Shown here piece by piece: positions 57,771 through 64,000 of a stretch of DNA of 64,000 nt (the first letter of the stretch is position 1; the number at the start of each line of letters is the position of its first letter). Location of the stretch: contig JAQVCU010000004.1 of NCBI GenBank assembly GCA_028689635.1, forward strand, positions 1 to 64,000, written 5' to 3'. The stretch comes from Oscillospiraceae bacterium (GTDB taxonomy: Bacteria; Bacillota; Clostridia; Oscillospirales; Ruminococcaceae). The notes beneath the pieces are model-generated. The model was not told the DNA's origin, did no database searches, and saw nothing but the letters and a program-made list of their open reading frames with translations. The translations under genes were made by a program, and so were the position numbers.

Positions 57771-57812
57771 AAAAGCGATGGAGATGACATGAAGATCATC
57801 CCCATCGCTTTT
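57771..57812. terminator. Bidirectional terminator after gdhA
   Basis: AAAAGCGATGG...TGA pairs with TCATCCCCATCGCTTTT (one G-U or mismatch), with A- and T-runs outside. Confidence 0.75.
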
Positions 57813-58799
57813 GTTTGCGTTTCTTCGCGCGCTTTTGCGCCTTCCTTCAAAATCAGGCGCTATATGCCGTTCCTTCCCAGTTCTGATCCAAAAGGAGCCC
57901 TCTGTATCGGGCAAAAAACCGATGGAAGCATAAAACCGCTGGCCGGAACCCACAATGGCATATTGCGCGCCCTGTCTTTGCGCTTCGCGCAGCCCTGCGA
58001 ACACGGCCGCCCGGCCAAAGCCCTGCCTGCGATGATCCGGAACGGTGCAGACGGGTTCAACCACGGCGAAGGGAGATCGTTTGTCATACCACATTCCACA
58101 ATGGGCAACGTAATCTCCCCCGGGCCCTTTGACCGAAAGCTTCAGGCTCAGATCGACATATTCCCGCTCAAAAGCGCTCCGCGCCTCTTTTTCATCCTGA
58201 TCGGAAAACCGAAAGGTTTCTCCCTTTTCCTCATGCCCAAATCCGCGGAACAGACAAAAGCGATATCGCCCATATTCGCGCTCGTCCTGCTAAGAGACGA
58301 TTTGATATCCTGCTTCCCGATGAGTTTGATCCAACAGGTCTGATTCCTCTAAGGGGCAGCGTCTCAGATCAAAAGCCGCGACAGGTTCTTTTTGATTCGT
58401 TTTAGAAAACCCCATTTTGCAAGCGGCTTTTTGCAGCCCTAAATTCTCATCATTTATGAAAAGGCGCAGCGGCTTACCGCCGTCGTTTGCCATGTGCCCG
58501 CAGGCGCATCCGATCATTTCTTCATACAGCGTTTCATATCCGCGGGCCGCAATCAAAAAGATATCGCTCAATGCCGTGTCAAACAGGGCTGTGGCGACGA
58601 CCGCCTGACCCTCTTCCCATATGCCGATCCTGCACAGATTCCCCTCTTCCAAATAAGGCCTGTGGGTGATCATCCAATCAAGCCGCGCATAAGAAAAATT
58701 TTTCTCCTGACAGATTGTCAGGAAATCGTGCAATTTTCGATAATCTTCGGATACGCCGTAGCCGCCCGAAAAATTTCGAAATTCGATGGCCTTTCGCAT
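57813..58799 (-). pseudogene. GNAT-family acetyltransferase, decayed
   Basis: From ATG 58799 (AGGAGGAAACGG upstream) the frame encodes an N-terminal acetyltransferase-like domain of about 170 residues, then meets TAG at 58290-58292. In the same frame it goes on with D-E-R-E-Y-G-R-Y-R-F and a clear GNAT acetyl-CoA motif V-P-D-H-R-R-Q-G-F-G-R-A near 58000, then QRFYASIGF. The frame fails to stop before the shared terminator, so the original stop or frame is also lost. Two independent lesions suggest real decay rather than one base-calling error. The right boundary is approximate. Confidence 0.8.
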
Positions 58800-58921
58800 C
58801 CGTTTCCTCCTGCACATTCCTCTTCGGAAATAAGCTGGCCTCTGTTTTCCTTTATTTTACCCCAATAGGCGATCCCGGGCAATCGTTTCTTTGCCGCAGG
58901 ACAAAAGGGTTTGATTTTTTC

Positions 58922-58950
58922 TTGACAAACGGGAGCGGATACACTATAAT
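58922..58950 (+). promoter_or_regulatory. Promoter of the FMN riboswitch-ribU unit
   Basis: TTGACA (58922-58927), 17-base spacer, TATAAT (58945-58950): a consensus promoter. Confidence 0.9.
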
Positions 58951-58975
58951 AAAGCCGTTCTAAAAAATGTCTGTT

Positions 58976-59095
58976 TCAGGGCGAGGTGGAATTCCTCACC
59001 GGCGGTGTTCAGCCTTTGCTGTAAGTCCGCGAACCGCTTCGGCGGCCGATCTGGTTAAATTCCAGAACCGACGGTATAGTCCGGATGAAAGAAAC
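58976..59095 (+). promoter_or_regulatory. FMN riboswitch (RFN element)
   Basis: Contains the RFN signatures AGGGCGAGGTGGAATTCC, CACCGGCGGT, AGTCCGCGAACCG, CTGGTTAAATTCCAG and CGGTATAGTCCGGATGAAAG in order. FMN binding should favour the terminator just downstream and turn off riboflavin uptake. Confidence 0.96.
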
Positions 59096-59117
59096 GACGT
59101 GTTGTTTCAGCACGCAT

Positions 59118-59152
59118 GCGCCCGAAATCTTTGTGGTTTCGGGCGCTTTTTT
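59118..59152 (+). terminator. FMN riboswitch expression-platform terminator
   Basis: GCGCCCGAAA pairs with TTTCGGGCGC, then TTTTTT, between the aptamer and ribU. Confidence 0.9.
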
Positions 59153-59242
59153 CATTCTTTTGACAGACCTTTTCCAATCGCGCGCTTCGGCGCACAACAG
59201 CGGCGGGAAAGACCGCCGCCCGATTTGATGGAGGTTTTTGCT

Positions 59243-59863
59243 ATGAAAAAGAAACTCGATGTTCGAAAAATGGTCGTCACTGCCATGCTGGCGGCCGTAT
59301 CCACTGTGCTGATGTTTTTCAGCTTCAACGTCCCCCTGATGCCCAGCTTCATTAAGCTCGATTTCTCCGAGCTGCCGGCGCTATTGGCGGCCTTTGCTCT
59401 GGGGCCGGTTTCCGGCGTGGCGGTCTGCCTGATCAAGAACCTGGTCAACGTGATGTTCAGCACCACCGGCGGGGTGGGCGAGCTTTCCAACTTCATTTTG
59501 GGGACGTTGTTCGTCCTTCCGGCGGGCCTGCTTTACCGTTACCGCAAAACGGCGGGGGGCGCGTTGATGGGCTCTCTGCTGGGCGCGCTGATCATGGCGG
59601 GCGTCAGCGTGGTGACCAACTATTTTGTGGTTTACCCCATCTACACCGCGTTTATGCCCATGGAGGCGATCTTGGGGATGTATCAGGCCATTAACCACAA
59701 CGTAAGCTCCCTTTGGGACGCGCTTTTGTGGTTCAACATGCCCTTTACCTTTATCAAGGGCCTTTGCAGCGTGGCTATGTGCTTTGCGATCTATAAACCG
59801 CTTTCCCCGATCCTGAAAGGCGCCTCCCGCAAAACCGGCAAAGAAAAAGCGGCCCAGGCTTGA
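59243..59863 (+). CDS. ribU: Riboflavin ECF transporter S component RibU
   Basis: A 206-residue integral membrane protein with about six transmembrane segments. It has the S-component signature A-M-L-A-A-V near residue 14, the KLDFSELPALLAAFALGP substrate region near 39-56 and K-N-L-V-N near 67. RibU captures riboflavin and works with the shared EcfA/A'/T module, not seen here. The upstream FMN riboswitch confirms the substrate. ATG 59243 follows GGAGG. Confidence 0.94.
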   Translation: MKKKLDVRKMVVTAMLAAVSTVLMFFSFNVPLMPSFIKLDFSELPALLAAFALGPVSGVAVCLIKNLVNVMFSTTGGVGELSNFILGTLFVLPAGLLYRYRKTAGGALMGSLLGALIMAGVSVVTNYFVVYPIYTAFMPMEAILGMYQAINHNVSSLWDALLWFNMPFTFIKGLCSVAMCFAIYKPLSPILKGASRKTGKEKAAQA

Positions 59864-59888
59864 CAATTTTCTCTAAATACAGTATTAT
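59860..59888 (+). promoter_or_regulatory. metK promoter overlapping the ribU stop
   Basis: TTGACA (59860-59865) shares bases with the ribU TGA stop; 17-base spacer; TATTAT (59883-59888). No terminator lies between ribU and this promoter, so ribU read-through may feed into the SAM riboswitch. Confidence 0.8.
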
Positions 59889-59921
59889 ATTAGGCACTGT
59901 ATATCACAATTGAATACACCC

Positions 59922-60030
59922 CTTATCAAGAGCGGCGGAGGGAACAGGCCCTGTGAAGCCCGGCAACCTGTCGGCTGTATGAATCAGCCGGGAAGGTGCC
60001 AAATCCTGCGGGAGTACCGAGAGATGAGGA
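59922..60030 (+). promoter_or_regulatory. SAM-I riboswitch (S-box)
   Basis: Carries the S-box signatures CTTATCAAGAGCGGCGGAGG, GGCCCTGTGAAGCCCGGCAACC, GGTGCCAAATCCTGC and GAGAGATGAGG. S-adenosylmethionine binding should promote the following terminator and lower metK expression. Confidence 0.97.
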
Positions 60031-60040
60031 ATTTCATAAA

Positions 60041-60070
60041 TGCTCGGGCTGTCGGCCCGGGCATTTTCTT
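60041..60070 (+). terminator. SAM riboswitch terminator
   Basis: TGCTCGGGC pairs with GCCCGGGCA (one mismatch or G-U) and is followed by TTTTCTTTT. Confidence 0.85.
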
Positions 60071-60115
60071 TTGCAAGGGCCGTCCATGGGCGACAAGAAA
60101 ATGGAGGTAGAAAAA

Positions 60116-61294
60116 ATGTCGAGACATTTCTTTACATCAGAATCGGTGACGGAAGGGCATCCGGATAAGATCTGCGACCAGATCTCCGACGCGGTGCTGG
60201 ACGCCATTATTGCGAAGGATCCCAACGCCCGGGTGGCCTGCGAGTGCTCTACCACCACCGGACTGATCCTGGTGATGGGAGAGATCACCACCGACTGCTA
60301 TGTGGATATCCCCAAGGTGGCGCGGGATGTGGTGGTAGAGATCGGCTACGACCGCGCAAAATACGGCTTTGACGGGACCACCTGTTCTGTGCTGACCGCG
60401 ATCCACGATCAGTCATCCGATATTGCCATGGGCGTGGACAAAGCGCTGGAGGCCAAGGAAGGCGACAGCGACGAGACCAACGGCGCCGGCGACCAGGGCA
60501 TGATGTTTGGCTATGCCTGCAACGAGACGCCGGAGCTGATGCCGCTGTCCATTTCTCTCGCTCATAAGCTGGCCAAGCGCCTGACGGCTGTCCGCAAAAA
60601 CGGGAGCCTGCCGTATCTGCGCCCGGACGGCAAGACCCAGGTGACGGTGGAATTTGAAGGCAACCGCCCGGCCCGTGTGGATACGGTGGTGGTCTCCAGC
60701 CAGCACAACCCCGACGTTTCCCTGGAGAAGATCCGCGCCGATATCATCGACCAGGTGATAAAGCCCGTGATCCCGGCTGGACTGCTGGATGAAAAGACCA
60801 AATATTATGTGAACCCCACCGGCCGCTTTGTGATCGGCGGCCCCCAGGGGGATAGCGGCCTGACCGGCCGGAAGATTATTGTGGATACCTACGGCGGCTA
60901 TGCCCGCCACGGCGGCGGCGCTTTTTCCGGGAAGGACCCCACCAAGGTGGACCGTTCCGCCGCTTATGCCGCCCGCTATGTGGCCAAAAACATTGTGGCC
61001 GCTGGCCTGGCCGATCAATGCGAGATCCAGCTGGCTTACGCCATCGGCGTGGCTCATCCGGTCTCCATCATGGTAGAGACCTTTGGCACCGGGAAAGTTT
61101 CGGACGATCGCTTGGCGCAGGCGGTGGAGAAGGTGTTTGACCTGCGTCCGGCCTCGATCATTCGGGATCTTGACCTGCGCCGGCCCATTTACCGCCAGTT
61201 GGCGGCTTACGGCCACATGGGCCGGGAGGAGCTGGGCGTCGCCTGGGAAAAGACCGACCGGGTGCAGGCGTTGAAGGCCGCCGCCGGCGTTTGA
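60116..61294 (+). CDS. metK: S-adenosylmethionine synthase
   Basis: A 392-residue enzyme making SAM from methionine and ATP. Signatures: [10 protein letters not shown] near residue 13, [10 protein letters not shown] near 122 and the P-loop-like G-G-G-A-F-S-G-K-D near 265. ATG 60116 follows GGAGG. It sits under a SAM-I riboswitch, giving end-product feedback. Confidence 0.97.
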   Translation: MSRHFFTSESVTEGHPDKICDQISDAVLDAIIAKDPNARVACECSTTTGLILVMGEITTDCYVDIPKVARDVVVEIGYDRAKYGFDGTTCSVLTAIHDQSSDIAMGVDKALEAKEGDSDETNGAGDQGMMFGYACNETPELMPLSISLAHKLAKRLTAVRKNGSLPYLRPDGKTQVTVEFEGNRPARVDTVVVSSQHNPDVSLEKIRADIIDQVIKPVIPAGLLDEKTKYYVNPTGRFVIGGPQGDSGLTGRKIIVDTYGGYARHGGGAFSGKDPTKVDRSAAYAARYVAKNIVAAGLADQCEIQLAYAIGVAHPVSIMVETFGTGKVSDDRLAQAVEKVFDLRPASIIRDLDLRRPIYRQLAAYGHMGREELGVAWEKTDRVQALKAAAGV

Positions 61295-61306
61295 TCTGAC
61301 AAATAG

Positions 61307-61346
61307 AAAAAGGGACAGGCCGAAAAGCGCTCGGCCTGTCCCTATT
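61307..61346 (+). terminator. Hairpin after metK
   Basis: AGGGACAGGCCGA pairs with TCGGCCTGTCCCT. The tail (ATTATAT) is T-poor, so termination may be partial. Confidence 0.65.
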
Positions 61347-61437
61347 ATATTCGAAGAAAGCGGCCGACGGCAAAATTCAGCGGCTTTTCACACAACGCAC
61401 ACGCGGTATTCAGCCCAATATGGGAAACTTATAGTCA

Positions 61438-61557
61438 GAAAGCAGGGGGGCATCCCTCATCCAGTCTCTCAAGACAAGACGTATCCCCCAGAGCGCCTTG
61501 TCTTCCCATCCATCGATTCAGTCTGTTTCCGTCTCCCTGCTTTTCCTTTTTTTATCG
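61438..61557 (+). ncRNA. Unidentified structured RNA candidate with terminal stem and T-run
   Basis: AAAGCAGGG (61439-61447) pairs with CCCTGCTTT (61535-61543), just before CCTTTTTTT. Inside, AAGACAAG (61471-61478) pairs with CTTGTCTT (61497-61504). The two stems are separated by unpaired or weakly paired flanks, giving one long hairpin with a central bubble. This recalls 6S RNA but is shorter than usual and has no matching signature that I can confirm. No clear promoter was seen. Confidence 0.4.
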
Positions 61558-61566
61558 CTTTGTTTG

Positions 61567-61595
61567 GGCGCGGCGGATGCCGCGCCATTTTTATT
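61567..61595 (+). terminator. GC-rich hairpin with T-rich tail
   Basis: GGCGCGGC pairs with GCCGCGCC, then ATTTTTATT. It lies between the RNA candidate and the convergent small gene. Confidence 0.6.
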
Positions 61596-61615
61596 GGGCC
61601 AAAGCAGGGGAGGAA

Positions 61616-61720
61616 TCAGCCGAAAAAGTATCCGATTAGGATAAAAACGACGACCACAGCGAGGGTCATCCAAAGCACTTTCCATTTAGAAGGTTCGTCC
61701 TTTTTGTCGCGTCCAAACAC
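61616..61720 (-). CDS. Predicted 34-residue single-pass membrane protein
   Basis: GTG 61720 lies eight bases after AAAGGGG and encodes M-F-G-R-D-K-K-D-E-P-S-K-W-K-V-L-W, then a strong hydrophobic helix (T-L-A-V-V-V-V-F-I-L-I-G-Y-F-F-G). The positive-inside rule puts the N-terminus in the cytoplasm. The longer upstream open frame lacks a ribosome-binding site. No family is recognised. Confidence 0.5.
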   Translation of the reverse strand: MFGRDKKDEPSKWKVLWMTLAVVVVFILIGYFFG

Positions 61721-61859
61721 AGGCAGCGCCCCTTTCTTTGTCAGGCGCCGGGAAAGCGGCGCCGGTGTGGCATCAAAATTAAATGGAATATTTCTTATTT
61801 TATCACAGGAAACAGGCGCGGTCAAAAAAATCCCTTCCGTGGGAAAAGCGGCGATCCTG

Positions 61860-61888
61860 TTGGCGCAAAAGCGGGAATGTGGTATAAT
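61860..61888 (+). promoter_or_regulatory. Promoter formed with repeat copy C
   Basis: TTGGCG (61860-61865), 17-base spacer, TATAAT (61883-61888). The -10 is part of the palindrome of the repeat element. Confidence 0.65.
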
Positions 61889-61975
61889 AACTACAACGTA
61901 GTTATTATACCATATTTTTATGGCCGCCCTACGGGCATGGCCAATGATACCATTTGCGCTTTGCGCGCATGATCT
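61880..61975 (+). repeat. Three-hairpin promoter-proximal repeat, copy C
   Basis: Perfect 15-bp arms (61880-61894 and 61898-61912) around AAC include TATAAT. The GGCCGCCC-TAC-GGGCATGGCC hairpin and GCGC-TTT-GCGC follow. It lies 85 bases upstream of the Rrf2-type regulator gene, in the same orientation. Confidence 0.85.
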
Positions 61976-62058
61976 CGAATACCCATCCGCGGCGGCGCGG
62001 CGCGCTGTCCGATGCGGCCGCCTTCGGGCGGCAGCTCTTTAAGAAAGGAAAAGCGTAT

Positions 62059-62547
62059 ATGTGGATTTCGACTAAAGGAAGATATGGGCTGCGGATGATG
62101 CTGGATATTGCCATGAATTCCGGTTCCGGGCCGGTGCCGGTAAAGGATGTGGCGCGGCGGGAACAGCTTAGCGATAAATATTTGGAGCAGATCATCATCC
62201 AGCTTTCCAAGGCGGGGCTGGTGCACAGTGTGCGCGGCGCCGGCGGCGGGTATCTCCTGGCTTCTCCCGCCCAGGAGATCACGGTGGGACAGATCCTGCG
62301 GGCGGTGGAGGGCAGCCTCTCCCCAACGGATTGCGTGGGGGACGATGAAGATAAATGCTGCGCGCAGGCCCACCTTTGCGCCACCTATGAGCTGTACCGC
62401 GATATGAAAGAAGCGGTGGATCGAGTGGTGGACCAGTGGACGCTGCAGCGGTTGATGGACTCCTATAACCGAAAAACCGGCGCGGGAAAAACCTGTCTTT
62501 CCGGCGAGGGAGACCGAAAAAACAAAGCCGGGGAGGAGAAAAAGTGA
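62059..62547 (+). CDS. Rrf2 family transcriptional regulator (IscR-like)
   Basis: A 162-residue regulator with an N-terminal winged helix (residues 1-80: W-I-S-T-K-G-R-Y-G-L-R, K-Y-L-E-Q-I-I-I-Q-L) and the typical R-G-A-G-G-G-Y wing. A Cys-rich stretch with D-C near 95, C-C near 103 and L-C near 110 is spaced like the ligands of an Fe-S cluster. Such proteins sense Fe-S status, iron or NO. Its target here is unknown; the iscS operon is 44 kb away. ATG 62059 follows AAAGGAAAAG. The first gene of an operon with tightly overlapping members. Confidence 0.9.
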   Translation: MWISTKGRYGLRMMLDIAMNSGSGPVPVKDVARREQLSDKYLEQIIIQLSKAGLVHSVRGAGGGYLLASPAQEITVGQILRAVEGSLSPTDCVGDDEDKCCAQAHLCATYELYRDMKEAVDRVVDQWTLQRLMDSYNRKTGAGKTCLSGEGDRKNKAGEEKK

Positions 62548-62885
62548 ACTGTCAGACGGTAAACCTGGAGGCTGGGATGCCGACGGTGGAAGCGGCCCGC
62601 GCCCGGCTGAGTCAGGCCCTGCGCGTGGCCCGGGCCAATCGGGTTCGGGTGGTCAAGCTGGTGCACGGCTATGGCTCCAGCGGCACAGGCGGTAGGATGA
62701 AGGCCGATGTGCAAAAGGTGCTGGCAGGCAAAAAACAAGCCGGCGAGATCCGGGAATATGTAAAAGGAGAGGATTTTTCCGCCTTCAGTCCGGAGGCAAG
62801 AAGGATCTTGGACGCCTGTCCGGAGATGTCCCGGGACGCCGATTATGCCCGGGCCAACCACGGCATCACGGTGGTGCTGCTGTGA
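62544..62885 (+). CDS. Smr domain protein
   Basis: A 113-residue protein consisting mostly of a Smr (small MutS-related) domain with V-K-L-V-H-G-Y-G-S-S-G-T-G-G near residues 36-49 and G-I-T-V-V-L-L at the end. Smr domains nick DNA or bind RNA and ribosomes. The start is GTG 62544, overlapping the stop of the Rrf2 gene by four bases, with GGGAGG upstream. Confidence 0.88.
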   Translation: MNCQTVNLEAGMPTVEAARARLSQALRVARANRVRVVKLVHGYGSSGTGGRMKADVQKVLAGKKQAGEIREYVKGEDFSAFSPEARRILDACPEMSRDADYARANHGITVVLL

Positions 62886-64000
62886 CGGCGGTAAAAGAGG
62901 CGCGGCCGTCTCTGCTGCGGAAAAAGCGCTTTTGGCTGTGCGCCCTGATCCCGATCTCCTGGGGGCTTAATCTGTTTTGCCGGTATCATCCCGGCTTTAC
63001 GGAGCGCTATATTTCCGGCGGAGTTTATCGGGCCCTAAGCCAGACGATCGCATTGTTGACGGGGTGGCTGCCATATTCTCTGGCGGAATGGTCGATCGTT
63101 TTAGGCGTTCCGTTGATTTTTTTATATATAATACGAACAGTATATATTATTTGCCGTTTTCCCGCAAAACGCCGCGGAGTATGGAGCTCTTTTGCCGCCA
63201 ATTTCTGCTGCGCCGCCGGGATTTTTTCGGCCCTCTATGTGGTGCTTTGCGGCTCGCAGTATTATCGCTGCAGTTTTGCCGAGCTGGCGGGGCTTACTGT
63301 GCGGGCTTCCAGCCCGCAGGAACTGGGGGATTTTTGCGAGGAGTTGACGGCCCTTACCGTCAGCCTGAGGGAGCAGGTGCCGGAGGACGGGGAGGGCGTT
63401 TCCTGCGGGGACGCTTCTTTCTATGAGACCGCCCGCAAGACCCGTTTGGCCATGGACCTTCTGGCGGAGGACTATCCGGAGCTGGCGGGGCATTATCCCG
63501 CCCCCAAGCCGGTGTTTTTCTCTCGGGCGCTTTCGGCCAGCAATTTAGAGGGCATCTTCTGCCCCTTTACCATGGAGGCAAACGTCAACCGGGATAGCAC
63601 GGCTTTTTCCCGGGCGTCCACCCTGTGCCATGAGCAGGTGCATCTGCGCGGCTTTATCCGGGAGGACGAGGCCAATTACATCGCCTATCTGGCCTGCCTG
63701 CGTTCCGATGATCCCATGATCCGCTACAGCGGCGCGATGTTGGCCACCATCCACAGCATGAATCAGTTGTACGAGGTGGATCGGGAACGGTTTGTGCAGA
63801 TCCATTCGTCTTATTCCGCCGGGATGCTGCGGGATCTTTCGGCCCACAGCGCCTATTGGAAGCAGTTTGAGGGAAAAATTTCCGATTTTGGCAATCGCGT
63901 CAACGACGTGTACCTCAAGGCAAACCATCAGCAGGACGGCGTGCAAAGCTATGGCCGTATGGTGGATCTGCTGTTGGCGGAATACCGGCAGCGGCATGGG
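62882..64000 (+). CDS. DUF3810 family membrane protein with HExxH motif, partial at the window edge
   Basis: At least 373 residues, open to the last base. Several hydrophobic segments lie at about residues 17-35, 55-70, 75-95 and 110-130. An extracytoplasmic-type domain follows, with F-C-P-F-T-M-E-A-N-V and T-L-C-H-E-Q-V-H-L near residue 243; H-E-Q-V-H fits the HExxH zinc-protease motif. The start is GTG 62882, overlapping the Smr gene stop by four bases. The family is uncharacterised, so a membrane metalloprotease role is an inference. Confidence 0.85.
   Translation, partial: MTAVKEARPSLLRKKRFWLCALIPISWGLNLFCRYHPGFTERYISGGVYRALSQTIALLTGWLPYSLAEWSIVLGVPLIFLYIIRTVYIICRFPAKRRGVWSSFAANFCCAAGIFSALYVVLCGSQYYRCSFAELAGLTVRASSPQELGDFCEELTALTVSLREQVPEDGEGVSCGDASFYETARKTRLAMDLLAEDYPELAGHYPAPKPVFFSRALSASNLEGIFCPFTMEANVNRDSTAFSRASTLCHEQVHLRGFIREDEANYIAYLACLRSDDPMIRYSGAMLATIHSMNQLYEVDRERFVQIHSSYSAGMLRDLSAHSAYWKQFEGKISDFGNRVNDVYLKANHQQDGVQSYGRMVDLLLAEYRQRHG

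Noticed and set aside
61438-61557. Firm 6S or SRP RNA assignment
   Set aside because: The outline resembles 6S but it is short and lacks signatures I can verify; SRP tetraloop motifs are absent.

Overview
The window looks like a chromosomal stretch from an anaerobic, GC-rich Firmicute of class Clostridia, most likely an Oscillospiraceae-type gut bacterium. The grounds are a Firmicutes gene complement (RNase Y, RNase J, Rex, GdpP, Asp23, FakA, a BofA/DUF2508 pair), an [FeFe]-hydrogenase maturation GTPase (HydF), an NADP-type glutamate dehydrogenase, a Thr T-box, FMN and SAM riboswitches, frequent GTG/TTG starts with strong Shine-Dalgarno sites, and many GC-rich intrinsic terminators. No tRNA or ribosomal RNA gene was seen; the RNase P RNA gene is present.

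Layout. 1-4.2 kb: repeat-like DNA, a VanZ/HD-hydrolase pair (minus), isocitrate-dehydrogenase-family enzyme and rex (plus). 4.2-6.5 kb: thrS with its T-box leader. 6.7-13.5 kb: rny-ymdB, a lipoprotein solute-binding protein, asp23-fakA, a GNAT. 13.5-19.1 kb (minus): recG, then iscS-iscU-mnmA (sulfur to Fe-S scaffold and tRNA thiolation) and rnhA. 19.2-29.8 kb (plus): RNase J with a long leader, frameshifted gdpP, rplI, dnaB, tilS, hpt, ftsH. 29.8-34.2 kb: a topoisomerase IV-like subunit pair.

About 34.24-48.05 kb is a roughly 13.8 kb mobile island, visibly less GC-rich than its surroundings. It appears to have inserted into the loop of the intrinsic terminator that follows the topoisomerase A-subunit gene. 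The minus-strand half encodes a Tn4451-like large serine recombinase, a TnpW-like protein, an HK97-type major capsid protein with no other virion genes, four small proteins and a D5-type primase-helicase. The plus-strand half encodes an overlapping XRE-Mod-Res type III restriction-modification operon, a second serine recombinase and an unknown 140-aa protein. Between the halves lies a non-coding region with imperfect repeats, a candidate replication origin. About 75-bp imperfect inverted repeats flank the capsid cassette.

48.1-64 kb returns to the host chromosome: a lipoprotein, a GNAT, secG-rnr, DUF2508-bofA, rnpB, a stand-alone FakA-middle-domain protein, hydF, a zinc-ribbon/TM2 protein, gdhA, a decayed GNAT, FMN-riboswitch-ribU, SAM-riboswitch-metK, an unidentified structured RNA, and an Rrf2-Smr-DUF3810 operon cut by the window edge.

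The most notable items are (a) the orphan-capsid/primase/RM island and its terminator-loop insertion site; (b) a three-hairpin repeat found three times, each time just upstream of and co-oriented with a gene, whose first arm supplies a TATAAT box; (c) a one-base frameshift in the c-di-AMP phosphodiesterase gene gdpP.
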